Below are positions 52,656 through 59,955 of a stretch of DNA of 64,000 nt, one piece after another. The stretch comes from Lacrimispora indolis DSM 755. GTDB taxonomy: Bacteria; Bacillota; Clostridia; Lachnospirales; Lachnospiraceae. The notes below the pieces were generated by a model. It was not told the DNA's origin and ran no database searches. It saw nothing but the letters and a program-made list of their open reading frames with translations. The number at the start of each line of letters is the position of its first letter. The stretch's first letter is position 1. A program made the position numbers and the translations under genes. The stretch lies in NCBI RefSeq assembly GCF_000526995.1, contig NZ_AZUI01000001.1, forward strand, positions 496,001-560,000, written 5' to 3'.

Positions 52656-53963
52656 TTATTTACCCATAGCAAACTTGACCGTGTCTTCTGCGGTCTTGAT
52701 TTCCGCTTCAATGTCTGCTCCTGAAACCACATTGGTAATTGCAGTTGCTACCGCATCACGGGCCTCATAATAATAAACACCTGTATTATTAGAAGGAACC
52801 TTTGACGCAAACTCCGTGATCTGGGCATAAACCGGCTTTCCGCCGAAGAATTCCTGAGGCTCTCCATAAACCTTGCTGTCCGCTGCCGGAAGATAGGTTG
52901 CCAGTGCTCCTGATTTTGGAAGGATGGTCTCATAGAATGGAACGCTTCCTGCAAAGGTCTTTGACAGGAAATCCGCCGCCAGCTCCGGATTCTTGCTTCC
53001 CGCAGTCACGGCCCAGCTGGAACCGCCGTTGTTGGAATAATTGGATGCACCGTCTACTCCCTCAAGCATAGGGATATTGGTAATCGCCCATTTGCCGGAC
53101 TGGTCCTCTGCGGTCTGAATGCTTGCCATGATCCAGCAGCCGTTTATGGTTCCTGCCACAGTGCTGTTTGTCATAGTTCCCACATACTGATCCCAGTCAT
53201 TGACTTCTACAAGAACACCGCTCTTAACAAGGGAAACATAGGTTTCCATAACCTTTTTCAGCTTATCATTTCCAACCATGCTTGGATTTCCAGCCTCATC
53301 AAAAAGGCTGCCGCCTGCTGACTGAAGCATGATCATGATTAAGTCAGACTCTCCTGCCGTACAGGATAACAGAGGCTTTCCTGTCTTAGCTAAAATCTCC
53401 TCGCCCATGGACTGATACTTGCTCCAGGTAATGTCCGTAAAATCCTCCTCCGTGAATCCGGCCTCCTTTAACACATCGGTACGGTAAGCAGCAATGGCTG
53501 CTCCGTTGTCAAAGGGAACACCGTAATTTTTTTCTCCAACAACAGAGTAAGCTGTCTTGGCCTTTGGAAACTGGGAAAAATCAATTCCGCTTCCGGTTAA
53601 ATCCTTAAATGCATCGGGATAGCTGATTACATTCTTCTGGAATGCATTGTCCTGCATCAGCAGAATATCCGGAAGTGTATCCAGGTTTTTGGAAGTAGCC
53701 GCTGTTGTCAGCTTGGTCTGAACGTCAGCCCAAGGGGTTTCCACCACGTTCAGCTTAAAATCCGGATGGTCTTTCTGGTATACCTTTGCAGCTTCCTCCA
53801 TGGCGTAAATATTAAACGCCGGATCCCAGCACCAGACAGTCAGCTCGTTTGCGGCCTTGGCCTCATCTCCTGCCTTCTGTCCTGTGCCGCCGGAAGTCCC
53901 GCAGGCTGTTAAGGAAGCCGCCATGGCTCCGGCCAGTAATATGGATGCAATTCTCTTCTTCAT
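52656..53963 (-). CDS. ABC sugar importer, substrate-binding lipoprotein (beta-galactoside locus)
   Basis: A 435-residue family 1 solute-binding protein. The signal peptide ends in a lipobox LTAC (Cys21), followed by GTSGGTG linker residues. The mature protein shows ELTVWCWDPAFNIYAMEEAAKVY near the start and YGVPFDNGAAIAAYRTD in the hinge region. The ATG has GAGGAGG upstream. Its promoter region (54014-54045) lies 50-80 nt upstream, after the AraC gene. The ligand is probably a galactoside, from the GH42 context. Confidence 0.92.
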   Translation of the reverse strand: MKKRIASILLAGAMAASLTACGTSGGTGQKAGDEAKAANELTVWCWDPAFNIYAMEEAAKVYQKDHPDFKLNVVETPWADVQTKLTTAATSKNLDTLPDILLMQDNAFQKNVISYPDAFKDLTGSGIDFSQFPKAKTAYSVVGEKNYGVPFDNGAAIAAYRTDVLKEAGFTEEDFTDITWSKYQSMGEEILAKTGKPLLSCTAGESDLIMIMLQSAGGSLFDEAGNPSMVGNDKLKKVMETYVSLVKSGVLVEVNDWDQYVGTMTNSTVAGTINGCWIMASIQTAEDQSGKWAITNIPMLEGVDGASNYSNNGGSSWAVTAGSKNPELAADFLSKTFAGSVPFYETILPKSGALATYLPAADSKVYGEPQEFFGGKPVYAQITEFASKVPSNNTGVYYYEARDAVATAITNVVSGADIEAEIKTAEDTVKFAMGK

Positions 53964-54013
53964 TTCAAAACTCCTCCTCTTTCATAAAAAATTGACTCAT
54001 TTGATTCTCTTTT

Positions 54014-54045
54014 TCTTTCGAAAGATTTCTGATAATCACATTATA
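54014..54045 (-). promoter_or_regulatory. Promoter and palindrome of the beta-galactoside importer operon
   Basis: Minus-strand TATAAT (54045-54040) with extended -10 TGG and no good -35 box, as for AraC-activated promoters. Downstream lies the perfect palindrome TCTTTCGAAAGA (54014-54025), a possible operator. Confidence 0.55.
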
Positions 54046-54110
54046 CCAACTTTTTTGATTTAAAGTTTTTATATTCAATTGAAAAATGCGCATATTCAAT
54101 CATTTCTTCC

Positions 54111-55040
54111 TTAGTCCCAGCCTCTTTGTGCGCTGATTTTATAATTCAGCAGCTTTCCTTCATAATTCTCTTCCGACTTTTTCCATTGGTAGGGAGAAAT
54201 ATCCAGTAATTTCCTGAAATTCCGATTAAACGCGGAAATAGAGGCAAATCCAGATTCCGCACCAACTTCCTCCATGGATTTATCTGTTTTCTTCAGCAGT
54301 TCGCAGGCATTTTGTACCCGGACAAGATTGACATAATCCAAAGGTTTCATGTTCATCCCCTCCTCAAAAACACGACGGAAATGACTTTCGCTCATGCTGC
54401 AGGCCTCTGCTAAATCGTTTATTTTTATTTCCTTAGCATAATGGGCTGCAACATAATCCAGGGCCCCTGTAAGGACGGCGTCACGGCTCCTCCCCTTCCT
54501 GATCCGTTCCTCATCATCGGAAAGACGCAAAAGCTCTGCCATAAAGGCATAGAGATATCCCCGTATGCTTTCCTTGTAATAAGGCTTTTTATGTCGGACT
54601 TCCTCCATGATCCCCAGGACCAGTATGGAAAGAGCAGGATTTTCATCTCCCGGCAAAAGATAGCCTGTCCGGTGAAGCCTCTTTAATATGGTTCTTTGAA
54701 GCATCGGATCATATCCATATACTTCACATACGGTTTTTTCCATATCAATGTATATCCACTCCCAATATCCTTTTGTCCCTTCCACACTGTTGGTAGTATG
54801 GGGAAGCCTTGGGGGTACAATCATTATGGAATGGCCGGAAAAAGGAACCTGCTCCTGTCCCAGCATCACTTCCCCGTCTCCCCAGTGACAGTATCCGATT
54901 TCCATGAGATCATGAAAATGAAGGTACTTGATCTCCTTTCCATACTCCCTGATCCAGTCCTCACCTAAAAGAGCCAGGACCGATTCTGTCTCCGGAATCC
55001 CATAGTAGCGGAATTCCACCCTCTCCCTTTGTTTTGCCAC
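54111..55040 (-). CDS. AraC-family transcriptional regulator of the beta-galactoside locus
   Basis: A 309-residue AraC protein with an N-terminal cupin sensor (HFHDLMEIGYCHWGDGEV, then MIVPPRLPHTTNS) and a C-terminal double helix-turn-helix (KINDLAEACSMSESHFRRVFEEG and EEVGAESGFASISAFNRNFRK). The start is GTG at 55040 with AAAGGAGG about 10 nt upstream. It precedes the importer operon by 147 nt in the same direction and is the obvious candidate activator of the importer and GH42. The inducer is probably a galactoside, by inference. Confidence 0.92.
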   Translation of the reverse strand: MAKQRERVEFRYYGIPETESVLALLGEDWIREYGKEIKYLHFHDLMEIGYCHWGDGEVMLGQEQVPFSGHSIMIVPPRLPHTTNSVEGTKGYWEWIYIDMEKTVCEVYGYDPMLQRTILKRLHRTGYLLPGDENPALSILVLGIMEEVRHKKPYYKESIRGYLYAFMAELLRLSDDEERIRKGRSRDAVLTGALDYVAAHYAKEIKINDLAEACSMSESHFRRVFEEGMNMKPLDYVNLVRVQNACELLKKTDKSMEEVGAESGFASISAFNRNFRKLLDISPYQWKKSEENYEGKLLNYKISAQRGWD

Positions 55041-55101
55041 TAACGTCTTTCCTCCTTTGTCCAGGTAACTTTTATGAAAGCCTAAGCCTGTGCCGTAAAA
55101 T

Positions 55102-55206
55102 GAAAGCCCCCTGCGGTTATACCGTTACACTCGGTGCCCGATCAAGGGGCAGGCTCTGAAGCGGGTGGTTTCTGTCCAAAAAACATGGACAATAATAACG
55201 AAAGAA
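55102..55206. repeat. Interspersed hairpin repeat, copy 5 (inverted)
   Basis: Inverted copy of the family. Read on the minus strand it has TTATTATTG, the hairpin TGTCC-ATGTTTTTT-GGACA, CCCGCTTCAG, GATCGGGCACCG, GTGTAACGGTATAACCGCAGGG and GGCTTTC, aligning end to end with copy 3. It lies between the ferritin terminator and the AraC gene. Confidence 0.78.
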
Positions 55207-55253
55207 CATTCCCTGCCGGAAAACAATCGTTCCCATCATGGCAGAGAATGCTC
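55207..55253 (-). terminator. Terminator of the rubredoxin-ferritin operon
   Basis: Long hairpin pairing GAACATTC(C)CTGCC with GGCAG(A)GAATGCTC around a 24-nt loop, followed on the minus strand by TTCTTTCGTTATT. The T tract is poor, so termination may be partial. Confidence 0.55.
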
Positions 55254-55286
55254 TTCTTTAGAATTATGGTTATGACACTGTGGAGA

Positions 55287-55799
55287 TTAAAGCACAAGTG
55301 AAGGCGGCGCATAAACTCTTGCCCCCAGCTCTGTATCCAGCAAATACAATCCCTTTGCATCATTTCCGAATAAATCATATCTTTTTATGATATCATCCGT
55401 ATTTTTCTCCTCTTCATTCTGTTCTTTTACGAACCAGTCAAGGAACTGCATGGTACGGAAATCTTTTAATTCGTAAGCGGCTCCATAAATATCATGAATG
55501 GAGGCTGTTACCTTTACCTCATGGTCATAGGCAGTCGTAGCCGGCTGGCGGAAATCCGTGTAAACAAAATCGGGAGCCTTAATATCTTCCAATACAACCT
55601 TTTCACCATTGTTAAGCAAATAATCCATAAAGAGCATGGCATGATCCCGCTCTTCCTGAGTCTGGATCTTAAACCAGTTTGCAAAGCCGTTTAAATTACT
55701 GTCCGCATAATAGTTGGATATATCCAGATAAATGTAAGCCGAATACAGCTCAAAATTGATCTGTTTGTTTATCTTCGCAACAATATCTTTATTTAACAA
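55287..55799 (-). CDS. ftnA: Non-haem ferritin
   Basis: A 170-residue ferritin that oxidises Fe(II) and stores iron in a 24-subunit shell. With a TTG start at 55799 the ferroxidase residues fall at Glu17, Glu50, His53, Glu94, Gln127 and Glu130, exactly the E. coli FtnA numbering. The TTG also has AAAGGAGG 9 nt upstream, whereas the GTG at 55808 abuts it. It lies 45 nt after rubredoxin in one operon, suggesting electron transfer for iron release or peroxide defence. The terminator follows at 55207-55253. Confidence 0.95.
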   Translation of the reverse strand: MLNKDIVAKINKQINFELYSAYIYLDISNYYADSNLNGFANWFKIQTQEERDHAMLFMDYLLNNGEKVVLEDIKAPDFVYTDFRQPATTAYDHEVKVTASIHDIYGAAYELKDFRTMQFLDWFVKEQNEEEKNTDDIIKRYDLFGNDAKGLYLLDTELGARVYAPPSLVL

Positions 55800-55844
55800 A
55801 ATCTTCACCCTCCTTTAACCTTTTTTCTATTTACTCCTTACCTA

Positions 55845-56000
55845 TCAGATTGCATTAAATGCATCCTTTTCTAAACCACAGACAGGGCATGTCCAATCAT
55901 CAGGGACATCCTCCCAGGCAGTGCCTGGTTCAACTCCATTGTCCGGATCACCTAATTCCGGATCATAAATATAACCACATGGACACTCATATTTCTGCAT
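55845..56000 (-). CDS. Rubredoxin with a CXC first metal knuckle
   Basis: A 51-residue rubredoxin, a small electron carrier with an Fe(Cys)4 centre that typically feeds flavodiiron proteins and rubrerythrins. The second knuckle is normal, Cys38-Pro-Val-Cys41. The first is Cys6-Pro-Cys8-Gly-Tyr, one residue shorter than the usual CxxCGY. The rest ([21 protein letters not shown]) is standard. The ATG at 56000 gives the family start MQKYEC; the open frame extends 13 codons further. It is first in the rubredoxin-ferritin operon with a promoter at 56030-56058. Confidence 0.94.
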   Translation of the reverse strand: MQKYECPCGYIYDPELGDPDNGVEPGTAWEDVPDDWTCPVCGLEKDAFNAI

Positions 56001-56029
56001 ATAACACCTCCGTAAAAATGATATATCAT

Positions 56030-56081
56030 ATTCTAACATCTTTTGGTAAATTATTCAATGGTGTAATAAAAATATTTTATT
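56030..56081 (-). promoter_or_regulatory. Promoter of the rubredoxin-ferritin operon
   Basis: Minus strand: TTGAAT (56058-56053), a 17-nt spacer, TAGAAT (56035-56030). Just upstream the A/T-rich palindrome AATAAAA-ATA-TTTTATT (56065-56081) could be an operator or UP element. The rest of the gap to SecDF shows no gene. Confidence 0.6.
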
Positions 56082-56239
56082 TCATATAACGTCTGATAAT
56101 AACCCAGTCAAATCTGTTTGCATACGCATATTCAAAGACTTATTGCTATCAATTTTACATTTTAGGATAGATCCTGCAGGATTATAATTCCCCTGCTTTA
56201 CACCTGAAAAAAACCTTATTTCATGCGCTCCTTTTCGCA

Positions 56240-56290
56240 CAAAAAGGCCGCTGCTCCGTCTCTGAACATTCAGGGATGAAGCTGCGGCCT
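56240..56290 (-). terminator. Terminator of secDF
   Basis: AGGCCGC (56245-56251) pairs with GCGGCCT (56284-56290), with an inner CTGAA/TTCAG hairpin; a T run follows on the minus strand. Confidence 0.8.
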
Positions 56291-56312
56291 CTACGGGCTT
56301 ACCAGTAAGCTT

Positions 56313-58478
56313 TTACTTTTTTTCTTTCTTCTTTTCCCACATGGCCCAAAGCGTACCTGCCACGCAAATGGAGGAATAGCATCCGGTCAGGATACCAAAG
56401 AACATGGGAAGAGAAAACTCTAAAATGGACCCGATCTGGAAATAGACCGAAGCAGCCAAAATGATGAGCACACAGATCCCTGTGGTACAGGACGTATTGA
56501 TGGATCTTCCAAGGGTCTGGGTAGTGCTGAGATTTACCAGTTCATCAACCGGCATTTTAGAATCCTTCTTTCTGTTCTCACGGATTCGGTCATAAATAAC
56601 GATGGTATCGTTGATGGAATAACCGATAATCGTGAGGACTACCGCCACAAAGGCATCGTTTAACGGGATCCGGAACAGCACGAATACAAAGAACACCACA
56701 ATCACATCATGGAGCAGGGCAATCATGGCAGTAACTCCTGCCGGAAGGCCGGAAATGGTTGAAAACCGGATCCATACATATACAACAATAAACACCAGGG
56801 ATAATAGAATGGCAAGGCCTGCGTTCTTCATTGCCTTTGCCCCGATATAAGGCTCAACCACAAAAGTCTCCGACAGCTTTGCATCTGCCGCATCCAGGGT
56901 GGTGTTGATGGCATCGGTCACCTGCTTCTGGTCTTCCGGAGACATTCCGGAATTTCCTGCAAGTGTGATGGAAAGCCTCTTAAGCCCTGTCATGTTATCT
57001 TCTTTGATCTGAACCGTAACCGGCCGGCTTGTCTGCTTTTCAATTGCCGCCTGGATCTTACCTGTATCCGCATCCTCTGTTACGGAATAGCTTAATACCG
57101 CACCTCCCGTAAACTGGGTATCCAGCTTTACGCCAAAAACAAAACAGCCGATGATTCCGGAAAGAATAACCGCTCCGGAGATAATCCCAAAAATAAACTT
57201 TTTCTGATAAAATGGTATGGTCTTTTTATCTTTTCTGATCCGGAACCATTTTTCATCGCGCCACGGATCATACTGAACAAAGGATAATAAAAGCTGCTTG
57301 GAAACGGAAACACCCACCAAAAGGTTTACGATCATACCGATCAATAAGGTATAACCAAAGCTCAGCATGGTGCCTGATCCTAAAAACATCAGGATTATGG
57401 CAACAATGGCAGTGGTTACATTTCCGTCTAAAACAGATGAAAAGGCATTTTTATATCCGGTCAATACCGCACCTTTTACGGAAATGCCCTTTTTCAGCTC
57501 ATCGGATATACGCTCTGAAATAATAATATTCGTATCAACTGCCATACCCAGGGTCAGTATAATACCTGCAATACCCGGAAGGGTCAGGGTATACTGGGGA
57601 ACGGAGATGGCAAGCAGCTGCAGAACCATCTGCAAAACCAGAGTGATGCAGGCAATGACGCCCGGCAGCTTATAAAATGCGATCATGAACAGACAGATCA
57701 CGACAAATGCAGCAATTCCTGCATACACCATAATTGTTAAAGCATTATTTCCCAAGGACGGGCTTATGGTAGAGAAATTGGTGGTTTTAAGAGAAAACGG
57801 AAGAGAACCTGCATTGATCTTTTCTGCCAGATTCTTTGCCTCGTCATAATCCTTCATCCCTGTAATCACTGCCTGTCCGCCTGATATCTTGGTCTGAACA
57901 GTGGGGCTGGAGATGAGATCCTTATCCATGTATATGCTCATCCGCTTTCCGATGAGATTTCCTGTTGCCTCCTCAAACAGCTTTGCGCCATTGGCATTAA
58001 AGCTGAGAGCCACCTGATAGGTCTTGATCCCGTTGGTATTGGCTGTCTCCGGCGCTGCATTCTGCACATCCTTACCCTGAATCAGCACATTTCCATCAGG
58101 ATCCTGGAATGTAAGCTCAGCCATCTCTCCCAATTCTGCAATGGCATCCTCCGGATTAAAGTTGGTTTCACCGGATTTCCATGGGAACTGAACGATGATA
58201 TATCCTCCGTTGGTATCCACGGTCACTTCACGGTCCACGATGTTCTGGTTATCCATTCGGGTTTCAATAACTTCCCTCGCTGTTTCAAGCTCCTTTTCCG
58301 TTGGATTGCGGTCAAGCCCCTGGGGTTCAAAGATCGCCTCCACTCCTCCGCGGATGTCGATGCCGAAACGCATATCAAATACGCCCTTAACACTTTCTCC
58401 GGCTCCGAATACCGCAACATAAATGAGAGCCGCAATTACCACAAAAATCGCGGCAAGTATTTTCTTTCCTGGCTTCAT
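56313..58478 (-). CDS. secDF: Fused protein-export protein SecDF
   Basis: A 721-residue fusion of SecD and SecF, an accessory complex that uses the ion gradient to help Sec-dependent export. The SecD half (about 1-415) has a first helix, a shortened periplasmic domain with FGIDIRGGVEAIFEP near 38, and helices with GMAVDTNIIISERI. The SecF half (430-721) has the TQFTGGAVL motif and IGYSINDTIVIYDRIRENR. The fusion is usual in Bacillus and many Clostridia. It lies 28 nt after an unknown membrane-protein gene and ends at a strong terminator. Confidence 0.96.
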   Translation of the reverse strand: MKPGKKILAAIFVVIAALIYVAVFGAGESVKGVFDMRFGIDIRGGVEAIFEPQGLDRNPTEKELETAREVIETRMDNQNIVDREVTVDTNGGYIIVQFPWKSGETNFNPEDAIAELGEMAELTFQDPDGNVLIQGKDVQNAAPETANTNGIKTYQVALSFNANGAKLFEEATGNLIGKRMSIYMDKDLISSPTVQTKISGGQAVITGMKDYDEAKNLAEKINAGSLPFSLKTTNFSTISPSLGNNALTIMVYAGIAAFVVICLFMIAFYKLPGVIACITLVLQMVLQLLAISVPQYTLTLPGIAGIILTLGMAVDTNIIISERISDELKKGISVKGAVLTGYKNAFSSVLDGNVTTAIVAIILMFLGSGTMLSFGYTLLIGMIVNLLVGVSVSKQLLLSFVQYDPWRDEKWFRIRKDKKTIPFYQKKFIFGIISGAVILSGIIGCFVFGVKLDTQFTGGAVLSYSVTEDADTGKIQAAIEKQTSRPVTVQIKEDNMTGLKRLSITLAGNSGMSPEDQKQVTDAINTTLDAADAKLSETFVVEPYIGAKAMKNAGLAILLSLVFIVVYVWIRFSTISGLPAGVTAMIALLHDVIVVFFVFVLFRIPLNDAFVAVVLTIIGYSINDTIVIYDRIRENRKKDSKMPVDELVNLSTTQTLGRSINTSCTTGICVLIILAASVYFQIGSILEFSLPMFFGILTGCYSSICVAGTLWAMWEKKKEKK

Positions 58479-58505
58479 AGGTTATCCTCTTTTCTTGTTA
58501 ATTTA

Positions 58506-58946
58506 TTAACTTACCTTTAAAACTCCTGCCCTTACACCTTTTTCACCGTCTGAATCATGAATGTACCTGATCAGATATTCTCTGCCGGTATACCCTTCCT
58601 TCATCAGCACGGTTCGTTCTGACCATAAAATAAGCGGGACAAACAGGAAGAATTCCCTGGCCGCTATATACTTTAACGGTAAGATGCCATATAAGGACCT
58701 GCCCCAGGCGTCGACCAAATTTTCACCGGCAGCCTCTTCCTCCACAACTCCCGGAATTTCAGCGACCGCATCATTTCTTTTCGGATGGGCATATCCCTTT
58801 GGTTGGGCTTGCGTTAAAACCAAACGGGCCTGTCCCGGATTCCAGTCCATGCCCAGCACATTCAGTTCTCCTAAAAATAAGACAATGCAAAATAAGAATG
58901 CCAGCGTCCGGCTGACAGCCCTGGTTTTCTTTACATAATATCTCAA
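58506..58946 (-). CDS. Unknown small membrane protein upstream of secDF
   Basis: A 146-residue protein not recognised as any family. A hydrophobic segment at about residues 12-29 and a second near 95-112 suggest one or two membrane helices; between them lies an acidic, export-type stretch (NDAVAEIPGVVEEEAAGENL). The start is TTG at 58946 with GGAGGGG 6 nt upstream; the frame opens earlier at an ATG lacking a good site. It is probably co-transcribed with secDF, so a role at the membrane is possible. The proper function is unknown. Confidence 0.7.
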   Translation of the reverse strand: MRYYVKKTRAVSRTLAFLFCIVLFLGELNVLGMDWNPGQARLVLTQAQPKGYAHPKRNDAVAEIPGVVEEEAAGENLVDAWGRSLYGILPLKYIAAREFFLFVPLILWSERTVLMKEGYTGREYLIRYIHDSDGEKGVRAGVLKVS

Positions 58947-59009
58947 TGGTACCCCTCCTGCGGCAGCCGCATGATAAAAAAGCATAATAATCGGATGATA
59001 TCCTGTTGC

Positions 59010-59038
59010 ATTGTACTACAAATTTATACGAAACACAA
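59010..59038 (-). promoter_or_regulatory. Candidate promoter of the unknown gene-secDF operon
   Basis: Minus strand: TTGTGT (59038-59033), a 17-nt spacer, TACAAT (59015-59010). The -35 is weak. Confidence 0.45.
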
Positions 59039-59080
59039 CCCTGGTCTTCTGGAAAATAACAGATTCATGTCGAAGCTGGT

Positions 59081-59731
59081 TCACTTCATGATTTTTTTCA
59101 GGATATGTTCCAAAAAGCCTTTTTCTTCTTCCGTAAGCCGGGAAAAAATACAGTCATTTTCCTTCTTCCAGTCCCTTATATATTCTTTGGCTGACTCAAG
59201 CCCTTTACCGGTAAGAGAGACCCTCACATCGCTTCCTTCAGCCGGCTTCCTGCCGACATACCCCTTTTTCTCCAGCTTTTGCAAAGCCTCTTCCAGTTCC
59301 CCGGAATCCAGCCCGGAATTTTCCTTAAGCTCCTTTTGTGTCAGGCCATCCTTTTCCGCCAGTGCCGCCAATATGGAAAGCCGCACTGCCTTACCTCCCT
59401 GTTTTCCTGCCTTCTTATCAGACAACAGCTTGCAGCTCCTTTGATAAAGGCACACCAGCCTGATTTCAGACTGGATATTCTTCCATTCCTCTGTTTCTGA
59501 ATTTATGACCGGTCCCTCCCCAGTTCCGGTCTTTGCCCCATCGGTCTCCTTAAACGGCAGCTTTTCCTTTAACTTTCTTTCTGCCTTAAGCTCCTTCTCT
59601 TCCTTTAACTTCTTCTCTTCCTTTAACTTTTTCTCTGCCAATGCTTTCCCCTTTCCGCAATGAGGGGATTTTAAAGAACAATGCCTTTTGCAGTATGGAC
59701 AGTGTTCTCCTGCAAGTATCTCTTTCTTCAT
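59081..59731 (-). CDS. MarR-like winged-helix regulator with Cys/His-rich N-terminus
   Basis: A 216-residue protein. The N-terminus has Cys11, Cys14, Cys18 and Cys25 with His10, His17 and His24, a likely metal-binding knot. Residues 29-58 are a Lys/Glu repeat (EKKLKEEKKLKEEKELK) predicted helical or coiled-coil. The C-terminal half (about 125-200) is a winged helix like MarR (LTQKELKENSGLDSGELEEALQKLEKKGYV, then DVRVSLTGKG). The ATG at 59731 has GGAGG 7 nt upstream; the frame opens 13 codons earlier. A palindrome in its own promoter suggests autoregulation. Its targets are unknown. Confidence 0.82.
   Translation of the reverse strand: MKKEILAGEHCPYCKRHCSLKSPHCGKGKALAEKKLKEEKKLKEEKELKAERKLKEKLPFKETDGAKTGTGEGPVINSETEEWKNIQSEIRLVCLYQRSCKLLSDKKAGKQGGKAVRLSILAALAEKDGLTQKELKENSGLDSGELEEALQKLEKKGYVGRKPAEGSDVRVSLTGKGLESAKEYIRDWKKENDCIFSRLTEEEKGFLEHILKKIMK
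59594..59629. repeat. 18-bp tandem repeat inside the MarR-like gene
   Basis: Two identical 18-nt units (59594-59611, 59612-59629) flanked by degenerate copies; they encode the KLKEEK-type repeats of the linker helix and could vary in number between strains. Confidence 0.75.
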
Positions 59732-59812
59732 TCCGGTTCCTCCATATGTATGCTCTGACTTTATCTTCATGAAATCAAGAGCCGTGTTTCCGGCTATTCC
59801 GTTGATCCTATT

Positions 59813-59841
59813 ATTATATTTTTTTGAACCGGTTATTTCAA
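59813..59841 (-). promoter_or_regulatory. Promoter with palindromic spacer of the MarR-like gene
   Basis: Minus strand: TTGAAA (59841-59836), a 17-nt spacer, TATAAT (59818-59813). The region TTGAACCGGTTATTTCAA contains AACCGGTT and TTGAA/TTCAA arms, fitting a MarR-type autorepressor site. Confidence 0.65.
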
Positions 59842-59883
59842 GCTGTTTTTTAGGGAATCCTTTTCTTTAATATGGATTTGAAG

Positions 59884-59929
59884 AAAAAAGGCCGGGACAG
59901 CTGCTTATAAAAGCTTGCTGCTCCGGCCT
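59884..59929 (-). terminator. Terminator of the second alpha-glucoside operon
   Basis: AGGCCGG (59889-59895) / CCGGCCT (59923-59929), with an inner CAGC/GCTG and AAGC/GCTT pairing, followed on the minus strand by six T. Confidence 0.88.
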
Positions 59930-59955
59930 GAAAGGAGTCCTGGTTTTTTCTCCGG

